DNA of 64,000 nucleotides from a bacterium (GTDB taxonomy: Bacteria; Myxococcota_A; Bradymonadia; UBA7976; UBA1532), in contig JAUHYW010000027.1 of the NCBI GenBank assembly GCA_030426085.1, positions 1 to 64,000 of the forward strand. The letters are read 5' to 3'. The translations under genes were made by a program, and so were the position numbers. How positions within the stretch are numbered: position 1 is the stretch's first letter; every line of letters begins with the position of its first letter. The notes under the pieces are model-generated. The model made no database searches. It worked only from the letters and a program-made list of their open reading frames with translations, and was not told the origin of the DNA. Positions 7,680 through 15,588 of this stretch are shown here, one piece after another.

Positions 7680-8774
7680 ATGAGGCGCGGCTTGACGCTG
7701 GCGTGTGTGCTGGGCGCCCTGAGCCTGGGGTGTCGCGGGGGCGACGGCGGGCGGGGCGCGGCGGCCCCCTCCCCCGCCCCGGAGGCGGCGCCCGCGGAGG
7801 AAGGCCCGGCGGCGCAGGCCCCGGCCGAGAAGGCGCCGGGCGTGGACCCCGCGGTCGATCCGGCGAAGGCGACCGGTGGCGCGCCGGGGGCCGACGAGGC
7901 GTCCGGTGAGGGGGCCGATCTGGTCGAGGCCGCGGTCGCGCTGGCCGACACCGCGTCGGCGCCGGCGGCGGTCGAGCCGTTCGATCCGCCGCCCGAGGCG
8001 CCCCCGCCCGGCCCGCTGGACGAGGGCACGCCGGAGCAGCTCCTGGCGCTGAAGGCGGGCAACGAGGCCCTGGCCCGGGGCGACGAGGCGGCGGCGCTCA
8101 CCGGCTTCATCGAGGCGTTCGACGGGCCGATCACCGGGGCCTCGATCAGCGCCGGGCTGGCGGCGGCCGCGCTGCACGACGCGGCGGGCAAGGCGGCCGA
8201 GGCCGGCGCGATCTACGAGCGGCTGCTTCAGATGGCGCCCGACGTGCCCGAGATCCGGTTCACCGCGGGGCGGTTCTACAGCGCGGCGGGGCAGCCGAAG
8301 AAGGCCCGGGCCCAGCTCGAGAAGGCCATCGCGCTTCAGCCGGACTTCCTGCCGGCCTACCCGATGCTGGGCGGGCTCTTGGCCAACACCGGGCGCAAGA
8401 CGAAGGCCGCCGAGCTGATGCTGACCTACGAGTCCCGGCTCAAGGGGCTGCTCGACGTGCTGGTCGACCCCCAGGCCCGGGCCCACCGCAAGGTGCCGAT
8501 CATCGACGTGTTCGCGCTGATCGACGACGACCGGGCGACCCGGGCGCTGATCGTGGCGGTGGGCGACAGCTCGATGCACGTCCGGCTGGCGGCGGCGGGG
8601 GCGCTGGTGCACGACCCCGATCCGGCGGCGCTGGAGGCCATCGCCAAGGCGGCCCTGGCCGAGCGTGATCCCATCGCCCGCCGGGCGCTGGCGGCGTCGC
8701 TCAAGGCGGCCAAGAAGCGGTTCGAGGAGAGCACGGCCCAGCCCGCGCCGCGGATGCCGCCGCCGCGGCGGTGA
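7680..8774 (+). CDS. TPR/HEAT-like lipoprotein
   Basis: 364 residues beginning with a lipoprotein signal (RRGLTLACVLGALSLGC, lipobox LSLGC). A Pro/Ala/Glu-rich low-complexity stretch to about residue 110 follows. Residues 110-240 read as tetratricopeptide-like helical pairs. The C terminus (about 270-350) has HEAT-like helices in which short conserved-Asp blocks alternate. The likely place is the outer membrane, periplasmic face. The ATG at 7680 was chosen; a GTG at 7671 in the same frame is possible, and neither has a strong ribosome binding site. It follows the kinase by about 13 bp and probably belongs to its transcript. The function is unknown; these repeats usually scaffold protein complexes. 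Confidence 0.75.
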   Translation: MRRGLTLACVLGALSLGCRGGDGGRGAAAPSPAPEAAPAEEGPAAQAPAEKAPGVDPAVDPAKATGGAPGADEASGEGADLVEAAVALADTASAPAAVEPFDPPPEAPPPGPLDEGTPEQLLALKAGNEALARGDEAAALTGFIEAFDGPITGASISAGLAAAALHDAAGKAAEAGAIYERLLQMAPDVPEIRFTAGRFYSAAGQPKKARAQLEKAIALQPDFLPAYPMLGGLLANTGRKTKAAELMLTYESRLKGLLDVLVDPQARAHRKVPIIDVFALIDDDRATRALIVAVGDSSMHVRLAAAGALVHDPDPAALEAIAKAALAERDPIARRALAASLKAAKKRFEESTAQPAPRMPPPRR

Positions 8775-8805
8775 AGGCGTCCATCGCAACTAGCAGGAGA
8801 AGATA

Positions 8806-8943
8806 GTGGACCAGAGTATGTTACCGATGTTGGGGGGGCTCTGGCTCTTCTTCTTGATCAGCGTGATAACTCAGAACTGGACGTTCTTTTTCGGCGCCCT
8901 GATTGGCGCAGGTATCGCGGGGTTCATCTCGCTCTTCTTCTAG
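8806..8943 (+). CDS. Small hydrophobic membrane peptide, 45 residues
   Basis: GTG at 8806 is preceded by AGGAG (8795-8799) with 6 nt spacing. The frame runs 45 residues to TAG at 8941. Two hydrophobic spans are visible: LPMLGGLWLFFLISVI, a short polar turn TQNW, then a Gly-rich TFFFGALIGAGIAGFISLFF. This is the shape of a helical hairpin membrane peptide. Its DNA is clearly richer in A/T (runs such as TTCTTTTT) than all neighbouring genes. An internal ATG at 8818 also has the frame. The stop shares the CTAG tetramer 8940-8943 with the stop of the convergent lipoprotein gene. No family is recognised. It could be a phage- or plasmid-like small membrane protein or a subunit of an envelope complex. 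Confidence 0.65.
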   Translation: MDQSMLPMLGGLWLFFLISVITQNWTFFFGALIGAGIAGFISLFF

Positions 8944-10151
8944 TGATCGCAGGCGGCGCAGCCCTGCGGGCCGCAGTCGACGCCGGTCTCCCACCCGTTG
9001 CGGATCCCGTCCATGCACATCGGGCCGGTGCCGACGGAGGTCGTCACGTCGGCGCAGCCGGGGGCGAGCTCGAGGCGGGTGTCGACGCCGATGACCGCGT
9101 CGAGGAAGCCCGACTCCCGCATGGCCCCGACCACGGCGGTGAGCGAGTCCTCCCCGCAGAAGTCGGCGAAGGTGATGGCGCCCCGGGGGATGGTCATCCA
9201 GGCGGCGCAGCCCCGCAGGCTCTCGCGGGCGGCGGTGGGGTCGTCCGGGGGATCGCCCAGCTCGCAGACGCAGTGGGCCAGCGCGATGCAGGCGCCGGGG
9301 CCGTGGCTGATCGGGCACGCGACGCGGCGGTTCTCGGTGTTGCCCACCCGGCGCTCGAGGGTCGCGGTGCACGCCACCGGGCCCCGGCAGCGCTCGACGC
9401 AGTCGACGCGGCTGTCGAAGGCGTTGGCCCCGTCGGCGCAGGTGACGCCGTCCACCGGCACGCAGGTGCCGGCCTCGCGCAGATAGGCCCAGCGGCCGTC
9501 GCACGCGCCGGCGGGCGGCTCGCCCCGGCAGTCGAGCGGCGGGCCGTCGTCGAAGCCGGGGCAGTCGTCGCGGCAGAAGCCGTCGACGCAGATCTCGCCG
9601 GCGGGGCACTGCCCGTCGGGGCAGCGGCCGGGCGCGGGCAGGCAGACGCCGCACACCCGCGCGTTGACGAAGCACAGGTCGCCCGGGGCGCAGTCCGCGT
9701 CGCCGGCGCAGCCGCAGGGTTCGTCGATGATGCAGCGGCCGCCCTCGCAGGCGCGGTAGAGCCCGGGGTCGCAGTCGGCGACGCCGTCGCAGCGGGGGGT
9801 GTGCTCGAAGCAGCGGCCGCGTTCGAGGAAGTGGGTCGGCTCGGGGCCCGGCGGGCCCCGGTCGGGATCGGGGCGGGCGGCGTCGGGCTCGGCGTCGCGC
9901 GCGGTGTCCGGGAGGGCGTCGACGATGGCAGCGCCCATGGCATCCGGGCCCCCCGGGCCGACGTCGGGGGCGGCGTCCACTCTCGGCGGGGTGCCATCGG
10001 GTCTGGCGTCGAGCGCAGCGCCGTCGAGCGCCGCGTCGGCTCGCGGGGCGTCGCCCTCGGGGGTCGACGGCGGGGCGTCGTCGCAGCCGAGCGCGCAGAG
10101 CGTCAGCGCCAGGAGCCACCCGCCGGGCGCGGGGCGAAGTCTGCCGGCCAT
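8940..10151 (-). CDS. Cys-rich lipoprotein with Kunitz-like cysteine pattern
   Basis: 403 residues. The signal peptide ends in lipobox LCALGC, followed by an Asp/Ala/Pro-rich linker to about residue 95. The body carries many disulfide candidates. Residues 208-255 have the spacing C-x8-C-x12-C-x7-C-x12-C-x3-C with GEPPAGAC and ANAFDS, close to BPTI/Kunitz domains (C-x8-C-x15-C-x7-C-x12-C-x3-C). The residue after the second Cys, the P1 site of inhibitors, is Asp, so trypsin inhibition is unlikely. The C terminus GIRNGWETGVDCGPQGC is a motif frequent in Myxococcota surface proteins. The start is the second Met of the frame because it begins the signal peptide. It is probably an outer-membrane-anchored extracytoplasmic protein of unknown role. 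Confidence 0.75.
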   Translation of the reverse strand: MAGRLRPAPGGWLLALTLCALGCDDAPPSTPEGDAPRADAALDGAALDARPDGTPPRVDAAPDVGPGGPDAMGAAIVDALPDTARDAEPDAARPDPDRGPPGPEPTHFLERGRCFEHTPRCDGVADCDPGLYRACEGGRCIIDEPCGCAGDADCAPGDLCFVNARVCGVCLPAPGRCPDGQCPAGEICVDGFCRDDCPGFDDGPPLDCRGEPPAGACDGRWAYLREAGTCVPVDGVTCADGANAFDSRVDCVERCRGPVACTATLERRVGNTENRRVACPISHGPGACIALAHCVCELGDPPDDPTAARESLRGCAAWMTIPRGAITFADFCGEDSLTAVVGAMRESGFLDAVIGVDTRLELAPGCADVTTSVGTGPMCMDGIRNGWETGVDCGPQGCAACDH

Positions 10152-10237
10152 GGTCCGGGCCTCCGGGTCGGGGGTCTGCCTCAGCATACCCCGGAGCGCC
10201 CCGGATGATGCGAGCCCCGCCGGTCGCGAACCCCCGC

Positions 10238-10266
10238 TTGACTGTCGCCCGGCGAGGTGCGATGCC
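10238..10266 (+). promoter_or_regulatory. Predicted promoter of the sulfotransferase/ABC locus
   Basis: TTGACT (10238-10243), 17 bp and GATGCC (10261-10266). The -35 is nearly perfect and the -10 is weak. It lies about 48 bp before the ATG at 10314. Confidence 0.4.
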
Positions 10267-10313
10267 GGACATCATCAGTCCCGGGCGCGCACGCGCCCGA
10301 GCGCAAGGTCGTC

Positions 10314-11420
10314 ATGAACCCCCGCACATCCGGCGCCGCGCCCGAACCGCCGCAATGGTTTCGCACGCCCGGGACGAACGCCCGACCCTCGACCCATCTG
10401 ACCGGCGCCGAGGCGGCGGCGGCCATCGCCGGTCGCCCGGGCCTGTTGCCGGTCGAGGTCGTCCCCGGGCCGCCCGCGCGGGTGGTGTGGCTCGACTTCG
10501 GGGAGCGGCGTCTGACCGAGAAGAAGTTCCGCTTCAGCGTCGACGCCCGGCTCGAGCAGGCGCCCGAGGCGACCTGCTTCTCGACCCCGCTCGACCCCGA
10601 TCTGCTCGCGGCCACCGGCGAGCCGCTGCCCATCGCCGGCGTCATCTTCCTGCTGCCTCGCAGCGGCACCACCCTGCTCGCCAAGGCGCTCGGGCGCAGC
10701 CCGGAGAACGCCGTGCTCAACGAGGCGACGGCGCTGCAGGAGGGGGTGATGCAGGCGCTCTCCGACGGCTGGCGATCGCCGATCGAACCGGCGGAGGGCG
10801 CCGCCTGCCTGCGGGCCCTGGTCGGGGCGCTCGCCCGCCGACGGGCGCCCGGCGAGCGGCGGGCGTTCTTCAAGCTGATGACCTTCCACAGCCTCTACCT
10901 CGACGTGCTGCGGGCCGCCCTCCCCCGGGTGCCGTTCCTCTTCATGTACCGTGAGCCGATCGAGGTCCTGGTCTCGGCCGCGCAGCGCCCGGGCGCGCTG
11001 CTCATGCGGGTCAAGGGCGGGCCGGCCGCGGCGGCCTGGACCGGGCTCGACGCGCAAGCCACCGCCGCGATGGACGACGACACCTACCGGGCGACGCTCT
11101 TCCGGCGCTACCTGGAGGCGGTCGCCGGGCATCAGCCGCCGATCGGGGTGCTGCGCTATCGCGACCTGACGCCCGAGCGGCTGCCGTCCATCCTGGCCCG
11201 GGCGTTCGACTATCACCCCGACGGCGCCACGCTGGCGGCGATGCGCGATCAGTTCCGCTTCTATTCGAAGGCCGACGGAGCCGCGGTGCCCTTCGAGCCC
11301 GACGCCCGGGCCAAGCGGCGCGCGGCGCCGGACCGGCTCGTCGAGCTGGCCACCCGCGAACTCGGCCCGCTCGCCGCGGCGCTCGATGCATCCCCCGGCA
11401 ACCTGGGTCGCGGCGGTTGA
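10314..11420 (+). CDS. Sulfotransferase-family protein
   Basis: 368 residues. A PAPS-type 5'-phosphosulfate loop, FLLPRSGTTLLAKAL, has Pro115 to Thr120, and a 3'-phosphate region FMYREPIEVLVSAAQ lies near 205-220. Both are hallmarks of bacterial sulfotransferase-fold proteins. The N-terminal 110 residues form an extra domain that I do not recognise. The family would move a sulfuryl group from PAPS to a hydroxyl or amine, but several P-loop relatives are not proven sulfotransferases. ATG 10314 has AAGG 5 nt upstream. It starts 53 bp before the ABC exporter pair and is likely in the same transcript, which suggests it tailors whatever those proteins export. Confidence 0.65.
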   Translation: MNPRTSGAAPEPPQWFRTPGTNARPSTHLTGAEAAAAIAGRPGLLPVEVVPGPPARVVWLDFGERRLTEKKFRFSVDARLEQAPEATCFSTPLDPDLLAATGEPLPIAGVIFLLPRSGTTLLAKALGRSPENAVLNEATALQEGVMQALSDGWRSPIEPAEGAACLRALVGALARRRAPGERRAFFKLMTFHSLYLDVLRAALPRVPFLFMYREPIEVLVSAAQRPGALLMRVKGGPAAAAWTGLDAQATAAMDDDTYRATLFRRYLEAVAGHQPPIGVLRYRDLTPERLPSILARAFDYHPDGATLAAMRDQFRFYSKADGAAVPFEPDARAKRRAAPDRLVELATRELGPLAAALDASPGNLGRGG

Positions 11421-11473
11421 CCACACCCGGAATCCGCCCCGCCCTCCGAGACTGACGCCGCCCGAGAGATCGC

Positions 11474-13111
11474 GTGAACGCCGACACCCGAGCCCCGACG
11501 GCCCTGCCGGCCATCCCAGACGAGGCGCGGGCGGTCGTCCGCGCGCTCGCCCCGGGCGTCCTCCTGTGCGCGCTCGCCGAGTGGTTCATCGTCGACGCGC
11601 TGGTCACCGCCCTGTCCCACCCGAGCGAGGGCGGCCCGCCGGGTCGCTCGCTGCGCCACTTCGTCGCGGGCCTGCTGCTGATCCACCTGGCCTACGGGCA
11701 CCTGCTCCAGCGCTGCGCGGCCCTCTTCTCGCGCCACACCGACGCCCGGATCCACACGGCGCTGCGGCGGGTCTCGGCGCTCGACCTCGCGACCTTCGAG
11801 CGCATCGTGCCGGGCTCGTTCGTGCTCCGGCTGACCGCCGACGTCGAGCTGGTGCGCGACTTCGCGGCCGGCTTCGCCCGGCTCCTGCGGGCGGCGGCGG
11901 CGCTGGTCGTCGCGCTGGGCTACTGCCACGTCCTCTCGCCCAAGGCGGCCTTCATCGCCGCGGTGTCGATGGGCGTCGTCGCGATCGTGATCATCATCGC
12001 CCAGCTCGAGCGCAAGGGCCGGGCGGCGCGGCTCTCCGGCCTGCGGGACGCGGTGCAGGGGCTCGTCGAGGACGCCATCTCGGGCTTCGCCCAGCTCCGC
12101 CAGAACCGGGCGCGCAGCGACGCCATCGCCGCCGAGGTGCGCCGCCGCAGCGCCGCGCTCGATCACGAGCGGGACGGGGTCGTCGCCACGTTCGTCGAGG
12201 CCCAGGCCCGGGGGCGCTACCTGCTGTACGGCGCGCTGGCCGTCACCGCGTGGACCGTCACCCACCTCGAAGCCCGCCCGTCGGTCGAGGCGGCCCCGAT
12301 CACGCTGCTGGTGATGTACGCCGGGCTGACCCAGCTCGTGGCGACCCGCCTGATGCCCCAGGCCCTCGACGCCTGGGACGCGTGGCTGCGCCTGCGGGCC
12401 GCGACCGATGATCTGCCGCCGATCGCCGCCCCGGACGCGGCCGACGACGGGGCGCACCCGCTGCCGGCCCGCCCCGGGCGCGTCGAGCTGCGCGGGGTGT
12501 CGTACACCCGGCCGTCGACCGCCCACCGGGCGGGCTTCGTGATGGGCCCGGTCGACCTCACCCTGCGCCCGGGCGAAGTGGTCTTCGTGACCGGCGAGAA
12601 CGGCAGCGGCAAGTCGACCTTCCTCAAGGTGCTCACCGGCCTCTACCGACCGCACAGCGGCACGATCGCGGTCGACGGACGCGCCGTGCCGGCCGCCCTC
12701 CCCGGCTACCGGGCGCTCTTCGCGACGATCTTCAGCGACTTCACCCTCTTCGAGCGGATCCACGGCGTCGAACGACCCGATCCGGCGCGGGTGCAGGCGC
12801 TGATCGACGAGCTGGATCTGAGCCGGAAGACCGCCTTCGTCGACGGGCGCTTCACCGAGCTGGCGCTCTCCACCGGGCAGCGCAAGCGGCTGGCGATGGT
12901 CGCCGCGCTGGTGCGCGAGCGGCCGATCCACGTCTTCGACGAGTGGACCGCCGAGCAGGACCCCGAGCACCGGGCCTGGTTCTATCACACGCTGCTGCCC
13001 CGGCTGGCGGCGGCGGGCGGCATCGTGGTGGCGGTGACCCACGACGAAGAGTTCTTCGACCTCGCCGACCGCATCGTGCACTTCGACGCCGGCCGGATGG
13101 TGTGCCGATGA
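11474..13111 (+). CDS. SyrD/PvdE-type ABC exporter, subunit A
   Basis: 545 residues with an N-terminal transmembrane domain of about six helices (residues 25-315) and a C-terminal nucleotide-binding domain. Walker A is GENGSGKST at 374-382 and the signature is LSTGQRKR from 465. Walker B is HVFDEW with Asp489 and catalytic Glu490, and the switch is VTHDEE. The DEWTAEQDPEHR stretch is diagnostic of the cyclic-peptide/siderophore exporter group (SyrD, PvdE, YojI). It sits in the inner membrane and exports a small peptide or amphiphile. The GTG start has GAGAG 5 nt upstream. It overlaps the next exporter by ATGA, so a heterodimer is likely, although each gene has both domains. Confidence 0.85.
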   Translation: MNADTRAPTALPAIPDEARAVVRALAPGVLLCALAEWFIVDALVTALSHPSEGGPPGRSLRHFVAGLLLIHLAYGHLLQRCAALFSRHTDARIHTALRRVSALDLATFERIVPGSFVLRLTADVELVRDFAAGFARLLRAAAALVVALGYCHVLSPKAAFIAAVSMGVVAIVIIIAQLERKGRAARLSGLRDAVQGLVEDAISGFAQLRQNRARSDAIAAEVRRRSAALDHERDGVVATFVEAQARGRYLLYGALAVTAWTVTHLEARPSVEAAPITLLVMYAGLTQLVATRLMPQALDAWDAWLRLRAATDDLPPIAAPDAADDGAHPLPARPGRVELRGVSYTRPSTAHRAGFVMGPVDLTLRPGEVVFVTGENGSGKSTFLKVLTGLYRPHSGTIAVDGRAVPAALPGYRALFATIFSDFTLFERIHGVERPDPARVQALIDELDLSRKTAFVDGRFTELALSTGQRKRLAMVAALVRERPIHVFDEWTAEQDPEHRAWFYHTLLPRLAAAGGIVVAVTHDEEFFDLADRIVHFDAGRMVCR

Positions 13112-14718
13112 AGCTGGTCGCCTTCGTCGACGCCGCGGCCCGCCGGCGGCTGAGCCGGGCCCTGCGCTGGGTGCTGATCAGCCAGGTGGTGGGGCTGGCG
13201 ATCTTCCCGCTGGTCAACGCCCGGGTGCTCGGTCGCTCGCCCGGCGGCAGCACCTGGACCTGGGCCCTGCTGTGCATCGGCGCGCTGGCCGGCAGCTACG
13301 TCCTGCGCACCCGCAGCGCCATCGAGCTGGCCACCGGGTTGAACCGGGCCCTCGCGTCCGAGCGGGTGCGGCTCTTCGATCGCCTGCGCGACAGCCCGCT
13401 GCCCGTCATCGAGCGCGATCATGCGCTGCGGGCCGCCTTCGGTCGGGATCTGGTGCGCATGCTCTCGGTCGTCGACCTGATCGTGCCGCTGACCTACTGC
13501 GCGTGCATCGTCGTCACGAGCCTGATCTACGTGAGCCTGCTCGACGGGCGCCTGCTGCCGGTGTGGGCCGGCATCCTGGTCGCGGCCGCCGCATGGAGCG
13601 GCCCCCGCCTGCGCCGTCGACGGCAGGCCGCCGGTCGGCACCGGGCGGCCCGAGGGCCGCTGGCCGATGGGGTGCGCCGGCTCCTCGATGGCTTCAAGCA
13701 GCTCCGGGCCGACGATCGGGCGATGGCCGACTACCTCGCCGACCTCGACGCGCACGTCGTCGGCGTGCGCCGCAGCGCGGCGGCGATGGCCGACGCCGAG
13801 CAGCGGGCGATCAACGGCAGCAGCACCCTGCTGCTGGCCGGCATCGGGCTGCTGCTGTTCGTCATCCCCCACGAGATGCGGGTCGCCCCGACCGACATCC
13901 ACGAGCTGATCGTGGTGCTGCTCGTCACCTTCGGGCCGGGCATGTTCCTCATCGAGGCGGTGCCCCAGCTCCTCGCCGCCGAGGAGGCGGCCGACGATCT
14001 GCACGCCCTCGACGCGCGCCTCGGCGGCGAGCCGGCGGGCGGGGCCGGTTCGCCGGACTTCGACACGCTCACGCTGGACGGGCTGCGCTTCGCCTACCCC
14101 ACCGACGACGGCTCTCCGGGCTTCACCGTGGGGCCGATCGATCTGACGCTGCGCCGGGGGCAGCGCCTGATGATCACCGGGGGCAACGGCTGCGGGAAGA
14201 CGACGCTCATGAAGCTGGTCGCCGGGCTGTATCGGCCGTCCGGAGGGGCCATCCGGCTCGACGGCCGCCCGCTCACCGAGCAGCGGCTGGCGGACTATCG
14301 GGCGCTGTTCACCGTCGTCACCGTGCACCAGCACCTCTTCGATCGGCTGTATGGCGTCGACGCCGATCCGGCGCGGGTCGAGGCTCTGCTCGAGCGCTTC
14401 GCGCTGCGCGGCGTGGTGGGCTACCGCGACGGGCGGTTCACCACGCTCGACCTCTCGGCCGGCCAACGCATGCGGCTGGCGCTGATCGTCGCGCTGCTCG
14501 AAGACCGCCCGATCCTGGTGCTCGACGAGTGGGCCGCCCACCAGTCGCCGGGCCAGCGGCGCACGTTCTACGAAGAGCTGCTGCCCGAGCTGACCGCCGC
14601 CGGGCGCACGATCCTGCTCGTCAGCCACGACGCCCGCTACTTCCACCTGTCCGATCACCGCATCCACATGGACCGCGGCCGCGTCGTCGAGCGCCCGCCG
14701 GAGGAGACCCATGGCTGA
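13108..14718 (+). CDS. SyrD/PvdE-type ABC exporter, subunit B
   Basis: 536 residues with the same fused layout as its neighbour. Membrane helices lie in about 15-305. Walker A is GGNGCGKTT from 358, the signature LSAGQRMR from 449, and Walker B LVLDEW has Asp473/Glu474, followed by AAHQSPGQR and the SHD switch. The two ATPases are clearly paralogous but diverged, and both keep the catalytic glutamate. The start ATG overlaps the previous stop (13108-13111). The end overlaps the racemase gene by 8 nt. Such tight packing argues for one operon and a stoichiometric complex. The substrate cannot be read from the sequence. Confidence 0.85.
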   Translation: MKLVAFVDAAARRRLSRALRWVLISQVVGLAIFPLVNARVLGRSPGGSTWTWALLCIGALAGSYVLRTRSAIELATGLNRALASERVRLFDRLRDSPLPVIERDHALRAAFGRDLVRMLSVVDLIVPLTYCACIVVTSLIYVSLLDGRLLPVWAGILVAAAAWSGPRLRRRRQAAGRHRAARGPLADGVRRLLDGFKQLRADDRAMADYLADLDAHVVGVRRSAAAMADAEQRAINGSSTLLLAGIGLLLFVIPHEMRVAPTDIHELIVVLLVTFGPGMFLIEAVPQLLAAEEAADDLHALDARLGGEPAGGAGSPDFDTLTLDGLRFAYPTDDGSPGFTVGPIDLTLRRGQRLMITGGNGCGKTTLMKLVAGLYRPSGGAIRLDGRPLTEQRLADYRALFTVVTVHQHLFDRLYGVDADPARVEALLERFALRGVVGYRDGRFTTLDLSAGQRMRLALIVALLEDRPILVLDEWAAHQSPGQRRTFYEELLPELTAAGRTILLVSHDARYFHLSDHRIHMDRGRVVERPPEETHG

Positions 14719-15553
14719 GGCATCTTCGAGTCATGAAACCGATGACACGGGTGGCATGTCCGAATGGCTCACCATCGGCATCATGGGTGGCCTGGGGCCC
14801 TACGCCCACATCGACTTCGAGCATCGGCTGCTCGCCGCGGTGGCCGACGCCCGACGGGATCAGGACTACCCCCCGTGGATCCTCTCGAGCCTGCCGGCGA
14901 CGCCCGATCGCACCGCGTGCCTGCTCGACGGGGGCCCGAGCCCGGCGCCGGCGCTGCGGGAGAGCCTGCGCCGCATCGCGCCGGTGGCCGACTTCGCGGT
15001 GATCCCGTGCAATACGGCGCACGCCTTCCTCGACGCGCTGCGCGGCCCCGGCCTGCCCCCGATCCTGAGCATCGTCGACGAGAGCGTGCGGGCGGCGGTC
15101 GAGGCGGTCGGCGCGCAGGGCCGGGTCGGGTTGATGGGGACGAGCGGCACGCTGAAGAGCGGGCTGTATCCCCGGCGGGCCCGGGCGCTCGCGCCCGATC
15201 TGGAGTGGGTGACCCTGCTCGATCTGCCCGACGGCGAGGCGGCCCAGGTCGAGCTGACGATGCGGCCGATCTACGGGCCGCCGACGGCCGGGGGCTGGGC
15301 CGGCGGCGGCATCAAGGCCGGCACGGCGGCCGATCCGAAGACCGGGCGGGCGCACCACGCCGCGCTCGCCGAGGCGGTGCGCCGGCTGGCGGCGGCGGGC
15401 GCGGGCTGCGTCGTGACGGCGTGCACCGAGATCCCGCTGGCGCTGGGGCGGGATCCCATCGACGGCACGCCGCTGATCGACCCGCTGGACGTCACCGCGC
15501 GGGCGGCGATCGCCATCGCTTGTGGGCGGCGCCCCCTGCCTCGGCGTGGGTAG
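14711..15553 (+). CDS. Aspartate/glutamate racemase-family protein
   Basis: 280 residues of the PLP-independent Asp/Glu racemase fold. The glycine-rich start IGIMGGLGP and both catalytic cysteines are present: Cys100 in VIPCNTAH and Cys238 in VVTACTEIPL. The second half has an unusual segment, PPTAGGWAGGGIKAG, around residue 195-210. The start at 14711 follows GGAGGAG by 4 nt and overlaps the exporter gene. A second Met at residue 16 begins the conserved core. In an operon with exporters it probably supplies a D-amino acid, or isomerises a related acid, for the exported product rather than for the cell wall. The substrate is not predictable. Confidence 0.8.
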   Translation: MAEASSSHETDDTGGMSEWLTIGIMGGLGPYAHIDFEHRLLAAVADARRDQDYPPWILSSLPATPDRTACLLDGGPSPAPALRESLRRIAPVADFAVIPCNTAHAFLDALRGPGLPPILSIVDESVRAAVEAVGAQGRVGLMGTSGTLKSGLYPRRARALAPDLEWVTLLDLPDGEAAQVELTMRPIYGPPTAGGWAGGGIKAGTAADPKTGRAHHAALAEAVRRLAAAGAGCVVTACTEIPLALGRDPIDGTPLIDPLDVTARAAIAIACGRRPLPRRG

Positions 15554-15560
15554 AGCGCTG

Positions 15561-15588
15561 GCTGACGCGGGCCCGGCCCGCGGTCAGC
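15561..15588. terminator. Bidirectional hairpin between convergent genes
   Basis: Arms GCTGAC+GCGGGCC and GGCCCGC+(G)+GTCAGC give a 13 bp stem with one bulge and almost no loop. It lies between the racemase stop and the convergent ligase, whose stop codon is inside the right arm. There is no T-run on either strand, so termination is inferred from stem strength alone. Confidence 0.5.
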
